This document shows positions 12,101 to 24,223 of a stretch of 64,000 nt of DNA, in pieces (positions within the stretch are counted from its first letter, which is position 1; each line of letters opens with the position of its first letter). Position numbers and translations under genes: made by a program. Source of the DNA: Urophycis tenuis. Taxonomy: Eukaryota; Chordata; Actinopteri; Gadiformes; Phycidae. The stretch spans positions 1,550,001 to 1,614,000 of the forward strand of contig JAXIVH010000041.1 in assembly GCA_036785325.1 (NCBI GenBank). Reading direction: 5' to 3'. The notes under the pieces were generated by a model, which was not told the origin of the DNA, did not search any database, and saw nothing but the letters and a program-made list of their open reading frames with translations.

Positions 12101-14941
12101 CTGCGTCAGGTTGAATGAAGTCTACCCAGCAGCCAAAAACATACCTTTAACGTTTCAATTAACATCAATCTTTCCTTACAGAACACAAATTAATTAGCTT
12201 AGTATTTCAACGGCCCTTTGGTGAATATAGTCTTACCATACGCCGTTGAAAAGCTTAGATTTCCCTGCTTAAAATGAGCCTATCCGCCAGCAGTCTGGTT
12301 GATCACAGACAAAACTGTGTCAGGTTGAGTGAAGTCTACCCAGCAGCTAAAAACATACCTTCAACGTTTCAATTAACATCAATCTTTCCTTACAGAACAC
12401 AAATTAATTAGCTTAGTATTTCAACGACCCTTTGGTGAATATAGTCTTGCCATACGCCGTTGGAAAGCTTAGATTTCCCCGCTTATAATGAGCCCATCCC
12501 CGAGCAATTTGGTTGCTCACAGACTAAACTGCGTCAGGTTGACTGAAGTCTACCCAGCAGCTAAAAACATACCTTCAACGTTTCAATTAACATCAATCTT
12601 TCCTTACAGAACACAAATTAATTAGCTTAGTATTTCAACGACCCATGAGTCAATATAGTCTTGCCATACGCCGTTGGAAAGCTTAGATTTCCCCGCTTAA
12701 AATGAGCCCATCCGCGAGCAGTCTGGTTGATCACAGACTAAACTGCGTCAGGTTGAATGAAGTCTACCCAGCAGCCAAAAACATACCTTTAACGTTTCAA
12801 TTTACATCAATCTTTCCTTACAGAACACAAATTAATTAGCTTAGTATTTCAACGGCCCTTTGGTGAATATAGTCTTACCATACGCCGTTGAAAAGCTTAG
12901 ATTTCCCTGCTTAAAATGAGCCCATCCGCCAGCAGTCTGGTTGATCACAGACAAAACTGTGTCAGGTTGAGTGAAGTCTACCCAGCAGCTAAAAACATAC
13001 TTTCAACGTTTCAATTAACATCAATCTTTCCTTACAGAACACAAATTAATTATCTTAGTATTTCAACGACCCATGAGTCAATATTGTCTTGCCATACGCC
13101 GTTGGAAAGCTTAGATTTCCCCGCTTAAAATGAGCCCATCCCCAAGCAATTTGGTTGCTCAGAGACAAAACTGTGTCAGGTTGACTGAAGTCTACCCAGC
13201 AGCAAAAAACATACCTTCAACGTTTCAATTAACATCAATCTTTCCTTACAGATCACAAATTAATTAGCTTAGTATTTCAACGACCAATGAGTCAATATAG
13301 TCTTGCCATACGCCGTTGGAAACCTTAGATTTCCCCGCTTAAAATGAGCCCATCCGCGAGCAGTCTGCTTGCTCACAGACAAAACTGCGTCAGGTTGACT
13401 GAAGTCTACACAGCAGCTAAAGACATACCTTCAACGTTTCAATTAACATCAATCTTTCCTTACAGAACACAAATTAATTAGCTTAGTATTTAAACGACCC
13501 ATGAGTCAATATAGTCTTGCCATACGCCATTGGAAAGCTTAGATTTCCCCGCTTAAAATGAGCCCATCCGCGAGCAGTCTGGTTGATCACAGACTAAACT
13601 GCGTCAGGTTGACTGAAGTCTACCCAGCAGCTAAAAACATACCTTCAACGTTTCAATTAACATCAATCTTTCATTACAGAACACAAATTAATTAGCTTAG
13701 TATTTCAACGACCCATGAGTCAATATACTCTTGCCATACGCCGTTGGAAAGCTTAGATTTCCCCGCTTAAAATGAGCCCATCCGCGAGCAGTCTGGTTGA
13801 TCACAGACTAAACTGCGTCAGGTTGACTGAAGTCTACCCAGCAGCTAAAAACATACCTTTAACGTTTCAATTAACATCAATCTTTCCTTACAGAACACAA
13901 ATTAATTAGCTTAGTATTTCAAAGGCCCTTTGGTGAATATAGTCTTGCCATACGCCGTTGAAAAGCTTAGATTTCCCCACTTAAAATGAGCCCATCTGCC
14001 AGCAGTCTGGTTAATCACAGACTAAACTGCGTCAGGTTGAATGAAGTCTACCCAGCAGCTAAAAACATACCTTCAACGTTTCAATTAACATCAATCTTTC
14101 CTTACAGAACACAAATTAATTAGCTTAGTATTTCAACGACCCTTTGGTAAATATAGTCTTGCCATACGCCGTTAGAAAGCTTAGATTTCCCCGCTTAAAA
14201 TGAGCCCATCCCCAAGCAATTTAGTTGCTCAGAGACAAAACTGCGTCAGGTTGACTGAAGTCTACCCAGCAGCTAAAAACATACCTTTAACGTTTCAATT
14301 AACATCAATCTTTCCTTACAGAACACAAATTAATTAGCTTAGTATTTCAATGGCCCTTTGGTGAATATAGTCTTGCCATACGCCGTTGGAAAGCTTAGAT
14401 TTCCCCGCTTATAATGAGCCCATCCCCAAGCAATTTGGTTGCTCAGAGACAAAACTGTGTCAGGTTGACTGAAGTCTACCCAGCAGCTAAAAAAAAACCT
14501 TCAACGTTTCAATTAACTTAATCTTTCCTTACAGAACACAAATTAATTAGCTTAGTATTTCAACGACCCATGAGTCAATATAGTCTAGCCATACGCCGTT
14601 GGAAAGCTTAGATTTCCCTGCTTAAAATGAGCCCATCCGCGAGCAGTCTGGTTGCTCACAGACAAAACTGCGTCAGGTTGACTGAAGTCTACCCAGCAGC
14701 TAAAAACATACCTTCAACGTTTCAATTAAGATCAATCTTTCAATAAAGAACAGAAATTAATTAGCTTAGTATTTCAACGACCCATGACTCAATATAGTCT
14801 TGCCATACGCCGTTGGGAACCTTAGATTTCCCCGCTTAAAATGAGCCCATCCGCGAGCAATTTGGTTGCTCACAGACTAAACTGCGTCAGGTTGAATGAA
14901 GTCTACCCAGCAGCTAAAAACATACCTTAAACTTTTCAATT
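9178..14941. repeat. 214-bp satellite array, 27 monomers
   Basis: Longest uninterrupted monomer run, 27 x 214 minus 14 bp. The first part (to about 13,400) matches the previous array at a 5,454-bp offset; I noticed fewer than ten differences by eye. The last six or so monomers are of other subtypes. One near 14,500 has a small A-run expansion and a short deletion. Confidence 0.95.
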
Positions 14942-15189
14942 CACGCGTTTTTTTTGTAATACGTGTAGCTATGATAAAGGACACATGTTTTGGCCTGTTT
15001 TATTATTCATAGTTGGCTTAACAGTAATAGAATATTATTATATGCTATAAGTGACCAGACGTCCGAGATCAAAACTGGGAGCATAATCCCCGAGAAGGGG
15101 GAAAAAAAGGGTCAGCTATGTTTAAGTATATATATATATGTGTGTGTATATATGCGAGTGTGTGTGTGTGTGTGTATATATGCGCGCGC

Positions 15190-15270
<81 letters not shown>

Positions 15271-15968
15271 AATCACTTACTTGGAACGGCATGATCCCAC
15301 ATCGCTGTGAAGGGATGGCGTTAACCAGGTGGGCGTGCAACCCCTCGAGAGAGTTGCTGCCTCACCGGCACTTGTACTTGTTCAGCCGGATGCAGTTCTT
15401 CACAACCACCTTCACAGAGACATACAGCTGTATGCCAGGGGGGTCCTGTAACACACAACCTATTGCAAGGTCCTCATTTATGCTGGTGTCATTTTGAAAT
15501 GTTACCATATACAAGTTTGAATGGTTTTGACACACGATGACTGCAGAGACAGCTGCAGGATGGCCCACGAAGCAGGACGGAGGGGGCCTGTGGCTGTGCG
15601 GGGAGGACCAGCGGTATGGGTGCTGCCGACACAGGGGGCGGGCGGGCCACAGGCTGACGCAGCAGGAGGCCTCGGCTGGAGGCGGGTGGGCGCAGGAGGC
15701 TTCGGCCGGGTGGAGGACGACAACGCAGTGGGCTGAACGGGCCGGTTGGTGGGAGTCACAGGCTCTGGCTCATCAACAAATAACCTGGAAATATAAAATA
15801 CACACGTGATCAGTATTGATATTGATATCTTTTATAAGAACACTGTTCATACCGTTTACACTTTTTATACAACTGTTTATACAATGTCCATACTGTTTAT
15901 TTATTAATGTTTATCACTGAAAAATAAAGGTGACTTGGTATGACTTGTGTGCTATTTTCTTTCCACAG
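14942..15968. repeat. Core module 4
   Basis: Complete core of 1,027 bp, the longest of the set because its microsatellite (about 15,126-15,266) is expanded. It has GCGCGCGCG and GCGAGTG interruptions shared with cores 11 and 13, and a single TTTG interruption late in the TG run. Confidence 0.9.
15281..15784 (-). pseudogene. Exon-like segment, core 4
   Basis: Splice sites intact. C-terminal frame interrupted by TGA; the variable codon before DPPG encodes Q, not H. Confidence 0.5.
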
Positions 15969-16810
15969 CCAACAGAACACACATGAATCAGCTTATTATT
16001 TTGACGACCCATGGGCAAATATAGTCATGCCATACGTCGTTGGAAAGCTTAGATTTCCCCGTTTAAAATGAGCCCATCTCCGAGCAATTTGGTTGCTCAC
16101 AGACAAATCTGCGTCAGGTTGACTGAAGTCTACACAGCAGCTAAAGACATACCTTCAACGTTTCAATTAACATCAATCTTTCCTTACAGAACACAAATTA
16201 ATTAGCTTAGTATTTCAACGACCCTTTAGTGAATATAGTCTTGCCATACGCCGTTAGAAAGCTTAGATTTCCCCGCTTATAATGAGCCCATCCCCAAGCA
16301 ATTTGGTTGCTCAGAGACAAAACTGTGTCAGGTTGACTGAAGTCTACCCAGCAGCTAAAAACATACCTTCAACGTTTCAATTAACATCAATCTTTCCTTA
16401 CAGATCACAAATTAATTAGCTTAGTATTTCAACGACCAATGAGTCAATATAGTCTTGCCATACGCCGTTGGAAAGCTTAGATTTCCCCGCTTAAAATGAG
16501 CCCATCCGCGAGCAGTCTGCTTGCTCACAGACAAAACTGCGTCAGGTTGACTGAAGTCTACCCAGCAGCTAAAAACATACCTTCAACGTTTCAATTAAGA
16601 TCAATCTTTCAATAAAGAACAGAAATTAATTAGCTTAGTATTTCAACGACCCATGACTCAATATAGTCTTGCCATACGCCGTTGGGAACCTTAGATTTCC
16701 CCGCTTAAAATGAGCCCATCCCCGAGCAATTTGGTTGCTCAGAGACAAAACTGCGTCAGGTTGACTGAAGTCTACCCAGCAGCTAAAAACATACCTTCAA
16801 CTTTTCAATT
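15969..16810. repeat. 214-bp satellite array, 4 monomers
   Basis: Length is 4 x 214 minus 14 bp. It consists almost entirely of edge-type monomers: the post-core type followed by the pre-core types (ATCAATCTTTCAATAAAG and TTGGGAACC). Confidence 0.95.
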
Positions 16811-17791
16811 CACGCGTTTTTTTTGTAACACGTGTAGCTATGATAAAGGACACATGTTTTGGCCTGTTTTATTATTCATAGTTGGCTTAACAGTAATAGA
16901 ATATTATTATATGCTATAAGTGACCAGACGTCCGAGATCAAAACTGGGAGCATAATCCCCGAGAAGGGGGAAAAAAAGGGTCAGCTATGTTCAAGTATAT
17001 ATATATATGTGTGTGTATATATGCGTGTGTGTGTGTGTATATATGCGCGTGTGTGTGTGTGTGTGTATGTGTGTGTGTGTGTGTGTGTGTTTTAATCACT
17101 TACTTGGAACGGCATAATCCCACATCGCTGTGAAGGGATGGCGTTAACCAGGTGGGCGTGCAACCCCTCGAGAGAGTTGCTGCCTCACCGGCACTTGTAC
17201 TTGTTCAGCCGGATGCAGTTCTTCACAACCACCTTCACAGAGACATACAGCTGTATGCCAGGGGGGTCATGTAACACACAACCTATTGCAAGGTCCTCAT
17301 TTATGCTGGTGTCATTTTGAAATGTTACCATATACAAGTTTGAATGGTTTTGACACACGATGACTGCAGAGACAGCTGCAGGATGGCCCACGAAGCAGGA
17401 CGGAGGGGGCCTGTGGCTGTGCGGGGAGGACCAGCGGTATGGGTGCTGCCGACACAGGGGGCGGGCGGGCCACAGGCTGACGCAGCAGGAGGCCTCGGCT
17501 GGAGGCGGGTGGGCGCAGGAGGCTTCGGCCGGGTGGAGGACGACAACGCAGTGGGCTGAACGGGCCGGTTGGTGGGAGTCACAGGCTCTGGCTCATCAAC
17601 AAAAAACCTGGAAATATAAAATACACACGTGATCAGTATTGATATTGATATCTTTTATAAGAACACTGTTCATACCGTTTACACTTTTTATACAACTGTT
17701 TATACAATGTCCATACTGTTCATTTATTAATGTTTATCACTGAAAAATAAAGGTGACTTGGTATGACTTGTGTGCTATTTTCTTTCCACAG
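16811..17791. repeat. Core module 5
   Basis: Complete core of 981 bp with microsatellite at about 16,996-17,090. It carries private changes (GGCATAATCC at the exon 3' end, CAACAAAAAACC near the acceptor, one CA lost from the distal ACACACATG). Confidence 0.9.
17104..17607 (-). pseudogene. Exon-like segment, core 5
   Basis: Splice sites intact; TGA in the C-terminal frame; H variant before DPPG; an A-to-T change close to the acceptor. Confidence 0.5.
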
Positions 17792-19913
17792 CCAACAGAA
17801 CACATGAATCAGCTTATTATTTCGACGACCCATGGGCAAATATAGTCATGCCATACGTTGTTGGAAAGCTTAGATTTCCCCGTTTAAAATGAGCCCATCT
17901 TCGAGCAATTTGGTTGCTCAGACAAATCTGCGTCAGGTTGACTGAAGTCTACACAGCAGCTAAAAACATACCTTCAACGTTTCAATTAACATCAATCTTT
18001 CCTTACAGAACACAAATTAATTAGCTTAGTATTTCAACGACCCTTTAGTGAATATAGTCTTGCCATACGCCGTTACAAAGCTTAGATTTCCCCGCTTAAA
18101 ATGAGCCCATCCGCGAGCAGTCTGGTTGATCACAGACTAAACTGCGTCAGGTTGAATGAAGTCTACCCAGCAGCTAAAAACATACCTTTAACGTTTCAAT
18201 TAACATCAATCTTTCCTTACAGAACACAAAAGAATTAGCTTAGTATTTCAACGACCCTTTAGTGAATATAGTCTTGCCATACGCCGTTGGAAAGCTTAGA
18301 TTTCCCCGCTTAAAATGAGCCCATCCGCGAGCAGTCTGGTTGATCACAGACTAAACTGCGTCAGGTTGACTGAAGTCTACCCAGCAGCTAAAAACATACC
18401 TTCAACGTTTCAATTAACATCAATCTTTCCTTACAGAACACAAATTAATTAGCTTAGTATTTCAACGACCCATGAGTCAATATAGTCTTGCCATACGCCG
18501 TTGGAAAGCTTAGATTTCCCCGCTTATAATGAGCCCATCCGCGAACAGTCTGGTTGATCACAGACTAAACTGCGTCAGGTTGACTGAAGTCTACCCAGCA
18601 GCTAAAAACATACCTTCAACGTTTCAATTAACATCAATCTTTCCTTACAGAACACAAATTAATTAGCTAAGTATTTCAACGACCCTTTGGTGAATATAGT
18701 CTTGCCATACGCCGTTGGAAAGCTTAGATTTCCCCGCTTAAAATGAGCCCATCCGCGAGCAGTCTGGTTGATCACAGACTAAACTGCGTCAGGTTGACTG
18801 AAGTCTACCCAGCAGCTAAAAACATACCTTCAACGTTTCAATTAACATCAATCTTTCCTTACAGAACACAAATTAATTAGCTAAGTATTTCAACGACCCT
18901 TTGGTGAATATAGTCTTGCCATACGCCGTTGGAAAGCTTAGATTTCCCCGCTTATAATGAGTCCATCCCCGAGCAATTTGGTTGCTCACAGACTAAACTG
19001 TGTCAGGTTGACTGAAGTCTACCCAGCAGCTAAAAACATACCTTCAACGTTTCAATTAACATCAATCTTTCCTTACAGAACACAAATTAATTAGCTTAGT
19101 ATTTCAACGACCCATGAGTCAATATAGTCTTGCCATACGCCGTTGGAAAGCTTAGATTTCCCCGCTTAAAATGAGCCCATCCGCGAGCAGTCTGGTTGAT
19201 CACAGACTAAACTGCGTCAGGTTGAATGAAGTCTACCCAGCAGCCAAAAACATACCTTTAACGTTTCAATTAACATCAATCTTTCCTTACAGAACACAAA
19301 TTAATTAGCTTAGTATTTCAACGGCCCTTTGGTGAATATAGTCTTACCATACGCCGTTGAAAAGCTTAGATTTCCCTGCTTAAAATGAGCCCATCCGCCA
19401 GCAGTCTGGTTGATCACAGACAAAACTGTGTCAGGTTGAGTGAAGTCTACCCAGCAGCTAAAAACATACCTTCAACGTTTCAATTAACATCAATCTTTCC
19501 TTACAGATCACAAATTAATTAGCTTAGTATTTCAACGACCCATGAGTCAATATAGTCTTGCCATACGCCGTTGGAAAGCTTAGATTTCCCCGCTTAAAAT
19601 GAGCCCATCCCCGAGCAGTCTGGTTGCTCACAGACAAAACTGCGTCAGGTTGACTGAAGTCTACCCAGCAGCTAAAAACATACCTTCAACGTTTCAATTA
19701 AGATCAATCTTTCAATAAAGAACAGAAATTAATTAGCTTAGTATTTCAACGACCCATGACTCAATATAATCTTGCCATACGCCGTTGGGAACCTTAGATT
19801 TCCCCGCTTAAAATGAGCCCATCCCCGAGCAATTTGGTTGCTCACAGACAAAACTGCGTCAGGTTGACTGAAGTCTACCCAGCAGCTAAAAACATACCTT
19901 CAACTTTTCAATT
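17792..19913. repeat. 214-bp satellite array, 10 monomers
   Basis: Length is 10 x 214 minus 18 bp; the extra loss is explained by two 2-bp CA deletions at the left edge. Contains private variants such as AAAGAATTAGC and a pair of adjacent monomers sharing TTAGCTAAG. Confidence 0.95.
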
Positions 19914-20146
19914 CACGCGTTTTTTTTGTAATACGTGTAGCTATGATAAAGCACACATGTTTTGGCCTGTTTTATTATTCATAGTTGGCTTAACAGTAAT
20001 AGAATATTATTATATGCTATAAGTGACCAGACGTCCGAGATCAAAACTGGGAGCATAATCCCCGAGAAGGGGGAAAAAAAGGGTCAGCTATGTTTAAGTA
20101 TATATATATATGTGTGTGTATCTATGCGTGTGTGTGTGTGTATATA

Positions 20147-20200
<54 letters not shown>

Positions 20201-20210
20201 AATCACTTAC

Positions 20211-20714
20211 TTGGAACGGCATGATCCCACATCGCTGTGAAGGGATGGCGTTAACCAGGTGGGCGTGCAACCCCTCGAGAGAGTTGCTGCCTCACCGGCA
20301 CTTGTACTTGTTCAGCCGGATGCAGTTCTTCACAACCACCTTCACAGAGACATACAGCTGTATGCCAGGGGGGTCATGTAACACACAACCTATTGCAAGG
20401 TCCTCATTTATGCTGGTGTCATTTTGAAATGTTACCATATACAAGTTTGAATGGTTTTGACACACGATGACTGCAGAGACAGCTGCAGGATGGCCCACGA
20501 AGCAGGACGGAGGGGGCCTGTGGCTGTGCGGGGAGGACCAGCGGTATGGGTGCTGCCGACACAGGGGGCGGGCGGGCCACAGGCTGACGCAGCAGGAGGC
20601 CTCGGCTGGAGGCGGGTGGGCGCAGGAGGCTTCGGCCGGGTGGAGGACGACAACGCAGTGGGCTGAACGGGCCGGTTGGTGGGAGTCACAGGCTCTGGCT
20701 CATCAACAAATAAC
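20211..20714 (-). pseudogene. Exon-like segment, core 6
   Basis: Splice sites intact; TGA in the C-terminal frame; H variant. The LINE lies about 140 bp upstream of the acceptor on the minus strand, within the presumed former intron. Confidence 0.5.
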
Positions 20715-20845
20715 CTGGAAATATAAAATACACACGTGATCAGTATTGATATTGATATCTTTTATAAGAACACTGTTCATACCGTTTACACTTTTTATAC
20801 AACTGTTTATACAATGTCCATACTGTTTATTTATTAATGTTTATC

Positions 20846-20857
20846 ACTGAAAAATAA
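20846..20857 (+). repeat. Target-site duplication, left copy
   Basis: ACTGAAAAATAA, repeated at 24,239-24,250. The unoccupied site in the other cores has this sequence once, followed by AGGTGACTTGG, which confirms a target-primed insertion. Confidence 0.92.
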
Positions 20858-20868
20858 CTCCTAAAAAT

Positions 20869-20990
20869 GGACTCCTCCGAGAACCATCACCTTACCGTGG
20901 TGGAGGGGTTTGGGTGTCCTTATGAACCTGAGGGCTGTGTTGTCGGGAGCCTTGTGCTCCTGGTAGGGTCTCCCATGGCAAATTGGTCTC
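20869..20990 (+). ncRNA. Candidate HDV-like self-cleaving ribozyme at LINE 5' end
   Basis: The sequence can be drawn as the nested double pseudoknot of HDV-like ribozymes. P1: GGACTCCTCC (20,869-20,878) with GGAGGGGTTT (20,902-20,911), beginning with the usual G-U wobble. P2: GAGAACC (20,879-20,885, one bulged A) with GGTCTC (20,985-20,990). P3: ATCAC (20,886-20,890) with GTGGT (20,897-20,901). Loop L3, CTTACC, ends in CC and can form P1.1 with the GG at 20,912-20,913. P4 includes GGAGC/GCTCC (20,946-20,960). The J4/2 segment GGCAAA supplies the catalytic C at 20,979, compared with GGCGAA in HDV as I recall it. R2 and some RTE elements are known to carry such ribozymes at their 5' ends. Folding was by hand; cleavage is not shown. 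Confidence 0.72.
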
Positions 20991-21951
20991 AGGCGAAGGG
21001 CCAGACAAAGAATGGTTCAAAAGGACTCAAATGGAAGAACAATTAAGAGGAGGAGAGACCCTGCCCGGAGGAAGCCCGGGGCCCCCATCTGGAGCCAGGC
21101 CCAGAAGGGGGGCCCGTCAGCGAGCGCCTGGTGGCCGGGTTTGCCACGGAGCCCGGCCGGGCATAGCCCGAAAAAGCAACGTGGCACCCCCCCCCTCTCT
21201 ATTCTGTGGGCCCACCACTCACAGGAAGAACCGTTGGGGTCGGGTGCATTGCCAGATGGGTGGCAGTGAAGGTCAGGGACCTCGACGGACCAGACCTGGG
21301 CAGCAAAGGCTGGCTCTGGGGACGTGGAACGTCACCTCTCTGTGGGGGAAAGAGCCGGAGGTGGTGCGGGAGGCGGAGCACTACCAGTTAGATCTGGTGG
21401 GGCTCTCCTCTACGCACAGTCTCGGTTCTGGAACCGTACTCCTGGATAGGGGTTGGACGCTATTCTTCTCTGGAGTTGCCCAAGGTGCGAGGCGCCGGGC
21501 GGGTGTGGGGATACTCACAAGCCCCCGGCTGAGCGCTGCTATGTTGGAGTTTACCCCGGTGGACGAGAGGGTCGCCTCCCTACGCCTACGGGTTATGGGG
21601 GGGAAAACTTTGACTGTTGTTTGTGCGTATGCACCGAACAGCAGCTCGGAGTATCCGGCCTTCTTGGAGACCCTGAATGGAGTCCTGCAGGGGGCTCCAG
21701 TAGGGGACTCCATAGTTCTGCTGGGCGACTTCAACGCGCACGTGGGCAATGATGGAGACACCTGGAGAGGCGTGATTGGGAGGAACGGCCTCCCTGATCT
21801 AAACCCGAGTGGTCGTCTGTTATTGGACTTCTGTGCTAGTCATGGACTGTCCATAACAAACACCATGTTCGAACATAAGGTTGCTCATAAGTGTACATGG
21901 TACCAGAGTACCTTAGGTCAAAGGTCGATGATCGATTTTGTAATCGTATGA
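20983..21951 (+). pseudogene. LINE reading frame, endonuclease part, ending at premature TGA
   Basis: Open frame of 322 codons. The 5' limit is a TTG inside the ribozyme P2 strand; the first in-frame ATG is at 21,031, and another ATG at 21,012 opens a different frame, so the true start is uncertain. An arginine- and glycine-rich N-terminus of about 105 residues is followed by an APE-type endonuclease: GTWNVTSL (about 113-120), RRAGVGI (171-177), VVCAYAPNSS (212-221), LLGDFNAHVGND (246-257) and SMIDFV (315-320). In retrotransposition this domain nicks target DNA to prime reverse transcription. The frame is cut by TGA at 21,949-21,951, just before the segment with the final catalytic histidine. 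Downstream codons continue in the same frame, so this is a point nonsense change and not a frameshift. Confidence 0.9.
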
Positions 21952-24213
21952 TCAGATCTGAGGCCGCATGTTTCGGACACTCGGGTGAAGAGAGGGGCGG
22001 AGCTGTCAACCGATCACCATCTGGTGGTGAGTTGGGTCAGGGGGTGGGGGAAGACTCGGGACAGACCTGGTAAGCCCAAACGGGTAGTGCGGGTGAACTG
22101 GGAACGTCTGGAGGAGGCCCCTGTCCGAGAGACCTTCAACTCACACCTCCGGCGGAGCTTTTCTGGCATCCCTGTGGAGGTTGGGGACATTGAACCTGAG
22201 TGGTCGATGTTCAAAGCCTCCATTGCTGAAGCTGCAGTGGGAGGCTGCGGCCTCAAGGTCTTGGGTGCATCAAGGGGCGGTAACCCTCGAACACCGTGGT
22301 GGACAGCGGTGGTCAGGGAAGCCGTCCGACTGAAGAAGGAGTCCTTCCGGGATATGTTATCCCGGGGGACTCCGGAGGCAGTTGCAGTGTACCGAAGTGC
22401 CCGGAGGGCGGCGGCCTCTGCTGTGGCAGAGGCAAAGCAGCGGGTGTGGGAGGAGTTCGGAGAAGCCATGGAGAAGGACTTTCGGTCGGCGCCAAAGTGC
22501 TTCTGGCGTACTGTCCGACACCTCAGGAGGGGGAAACGGGGAACCATCCAAGCTGTTTACAGCAAGGATGGAACGCTGTTGACCTCAACTGAGGAGGTAA
22601 TCGGGCGGTGGAAGGAGCATTTTGAGGAACTCCTGAACCCGAATAACGCGCCCTCTTTGGTAGAGGCAGAGCTGGAAGCTGATGGGGGATCGTCGTCAAT
22701 CTCCCTGGTGGAAGTCACTGAGGTAGTCAAGCAACTCCGCAGTGGCAAAGCCCCGGGGGTTGATGAGATCCGTCCAGAAATGTTGAAGGCTTTGGGTGTG
22801 GAGGGCCTGTCGTGGATGACACGGCTCTTCAACATCGCGTGGAGGTCGGGAACAGTGCCGAGGGAGTGGCAGACGGGCGTGGTGGTCCCCCTGTTCAAAA
22901 AGGGGGACCAGAGAGTGTGTGCCAATTACAGGGGCATCACACTTCTCAGCCTCCCTGGTAAAGTCTACTCCAAGGTGCTGGAAAGGAGGGTTCGGCCGAT
23001 AGTCGAACCTCAGATTGAGGAGGAACAATGCGGATTCCGCTCTGGTCGTGGAACAACGGACCAGCTCTTCACTCTTGCAAGAATCCTGGAGGGGGCCTGG
23101 GAGTATGCCCATCCGGTCTACATGTGTTTTGTAGATCTGGAGAAGGCGTATGACCGGGTTCCCCGGGAGATATTGTGGGAGGTGCTACGGAAGTATGGAG
23201 TGAGGCGGGCACTTCTCAGGGCCATCCAATCTCTGTACACCCAAAGCGAGAGTTGTGTCCGGGTTCTCGGCAGTAAGTCGGACTCGTTTCCGGTGGGGGT
23301 TGGCCTCCGCCAGGGCTGCGCTTTATCACCAATCCTGTTTGTGGTTTTCATGGACAGGATATCGAGGCGTAGTCGGGGGGAGGAGAGGTTGCAGGTCGGT
23401 GGGCTAGGGATCTCATCGCTGCTTTTTGCAGATGATGTGGTCCTGATGGCATCATCGGCCTGTGACCTTCAGCACTCACTGGATCGGTTCGCAGCCGAGT
23501 GTGAAGCGGTTGGAATGAGGATCAGCACCTCTAAATCTGAGGCCATGGCTCTCAGCAGGAAACCGGTGGATTGCCTACTCCGGGTAGGGAATGAGTCCTT
23601 ACCCCAAGTGAAGGAGTTTAAGTACCTCGGGGTCTTGTTCACGAGTGAGGGGAGGATGGAGCAGGAGATGGGCAGGAGAATCGGAGCAGCGGGGGCGGTT
23701 TTGCATTCGCTCTACCGCACCGTTGTGACGAAGAGGGAGCTGAGCCAGAAGGCGAAGCTCTCGATCTTCCGGTCTATCTTTGTTCCTACTCTCACCTATG
23801 GTCATGAAGGTTGGGTCATGACCGAAAGAACGAGATCGCGGGTACAAGCGGCCGAAATGGGTTTTCTCAGGAGGGTGGCGGGCGTCTCCCTTAGAGATAG
23901 GGTGAGGAGCTCAGTCATCCGGGAGAGACTCGGAGTAGAGCCGCTGCTCCTTTGCGTGGAAAGGAGCCAGTTGAGGTGGTTCGGGCATCTGATAAGGATG
24001 CCCCCCGGGCGCCTCCCTATGGAGGTGTTCCGGGCACAACCAGCTGGGAAGAGACCACGGGGAAGACCCAGAACGAGGTGGAGAGATTATATCTCCACAC
24101 TGGCCTGGGAACGCCTCGGGATCCCCCAGTCAGAGCTGGCTGATGTGGCCCGGGAAAGGGAAGTGTGGGGTTCCTTGCTCGAACTGTTGCCCCCGCGACC
24201 CGACCCCGGATAA
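21952..24213 (+). pseudogene. LINE reading frame, end of endonuclease plus reverse transcriptase
   Basis: In-frame continuation after the TGA; the first ATG is at 21,985. It opens with the endonuclease terminus STDHHLVV (catalytic histidine), then a linker. RT motifs counted from 21,985: GKAPGVDEI (254-262), VVPLFKKGD (300-308), NYRGITLLS (314-322), GFRSGRGTTDQ (350-360), FVDLEKAYDRV (382-392, first catalytic Asp), LRQGCALSP (441-449), LLFADDVVLM (479-488, catalytic Asp pair) and FKYLGVLF (545-552). A C-terminal segment with RWFGHLIRMP (664-673) and KRPRGRPRTRW (689-699) is typical of RTE-like proteins. All RT catalytic residues look intact. The protein normally performs target-primed reverse transcription of its own RNA; here it would need stop readthrough or internal initiation to be made. 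Confidence 0.92.
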
Positions 24214-24223
24214 GGGGTAGAAA

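Noticed and set aside
22014..22547. Minus-strand frames of 120-180 codons inside the LINE
   Set aside because: They are antisense shadows of the GC-rich reverse transcriptase frame.
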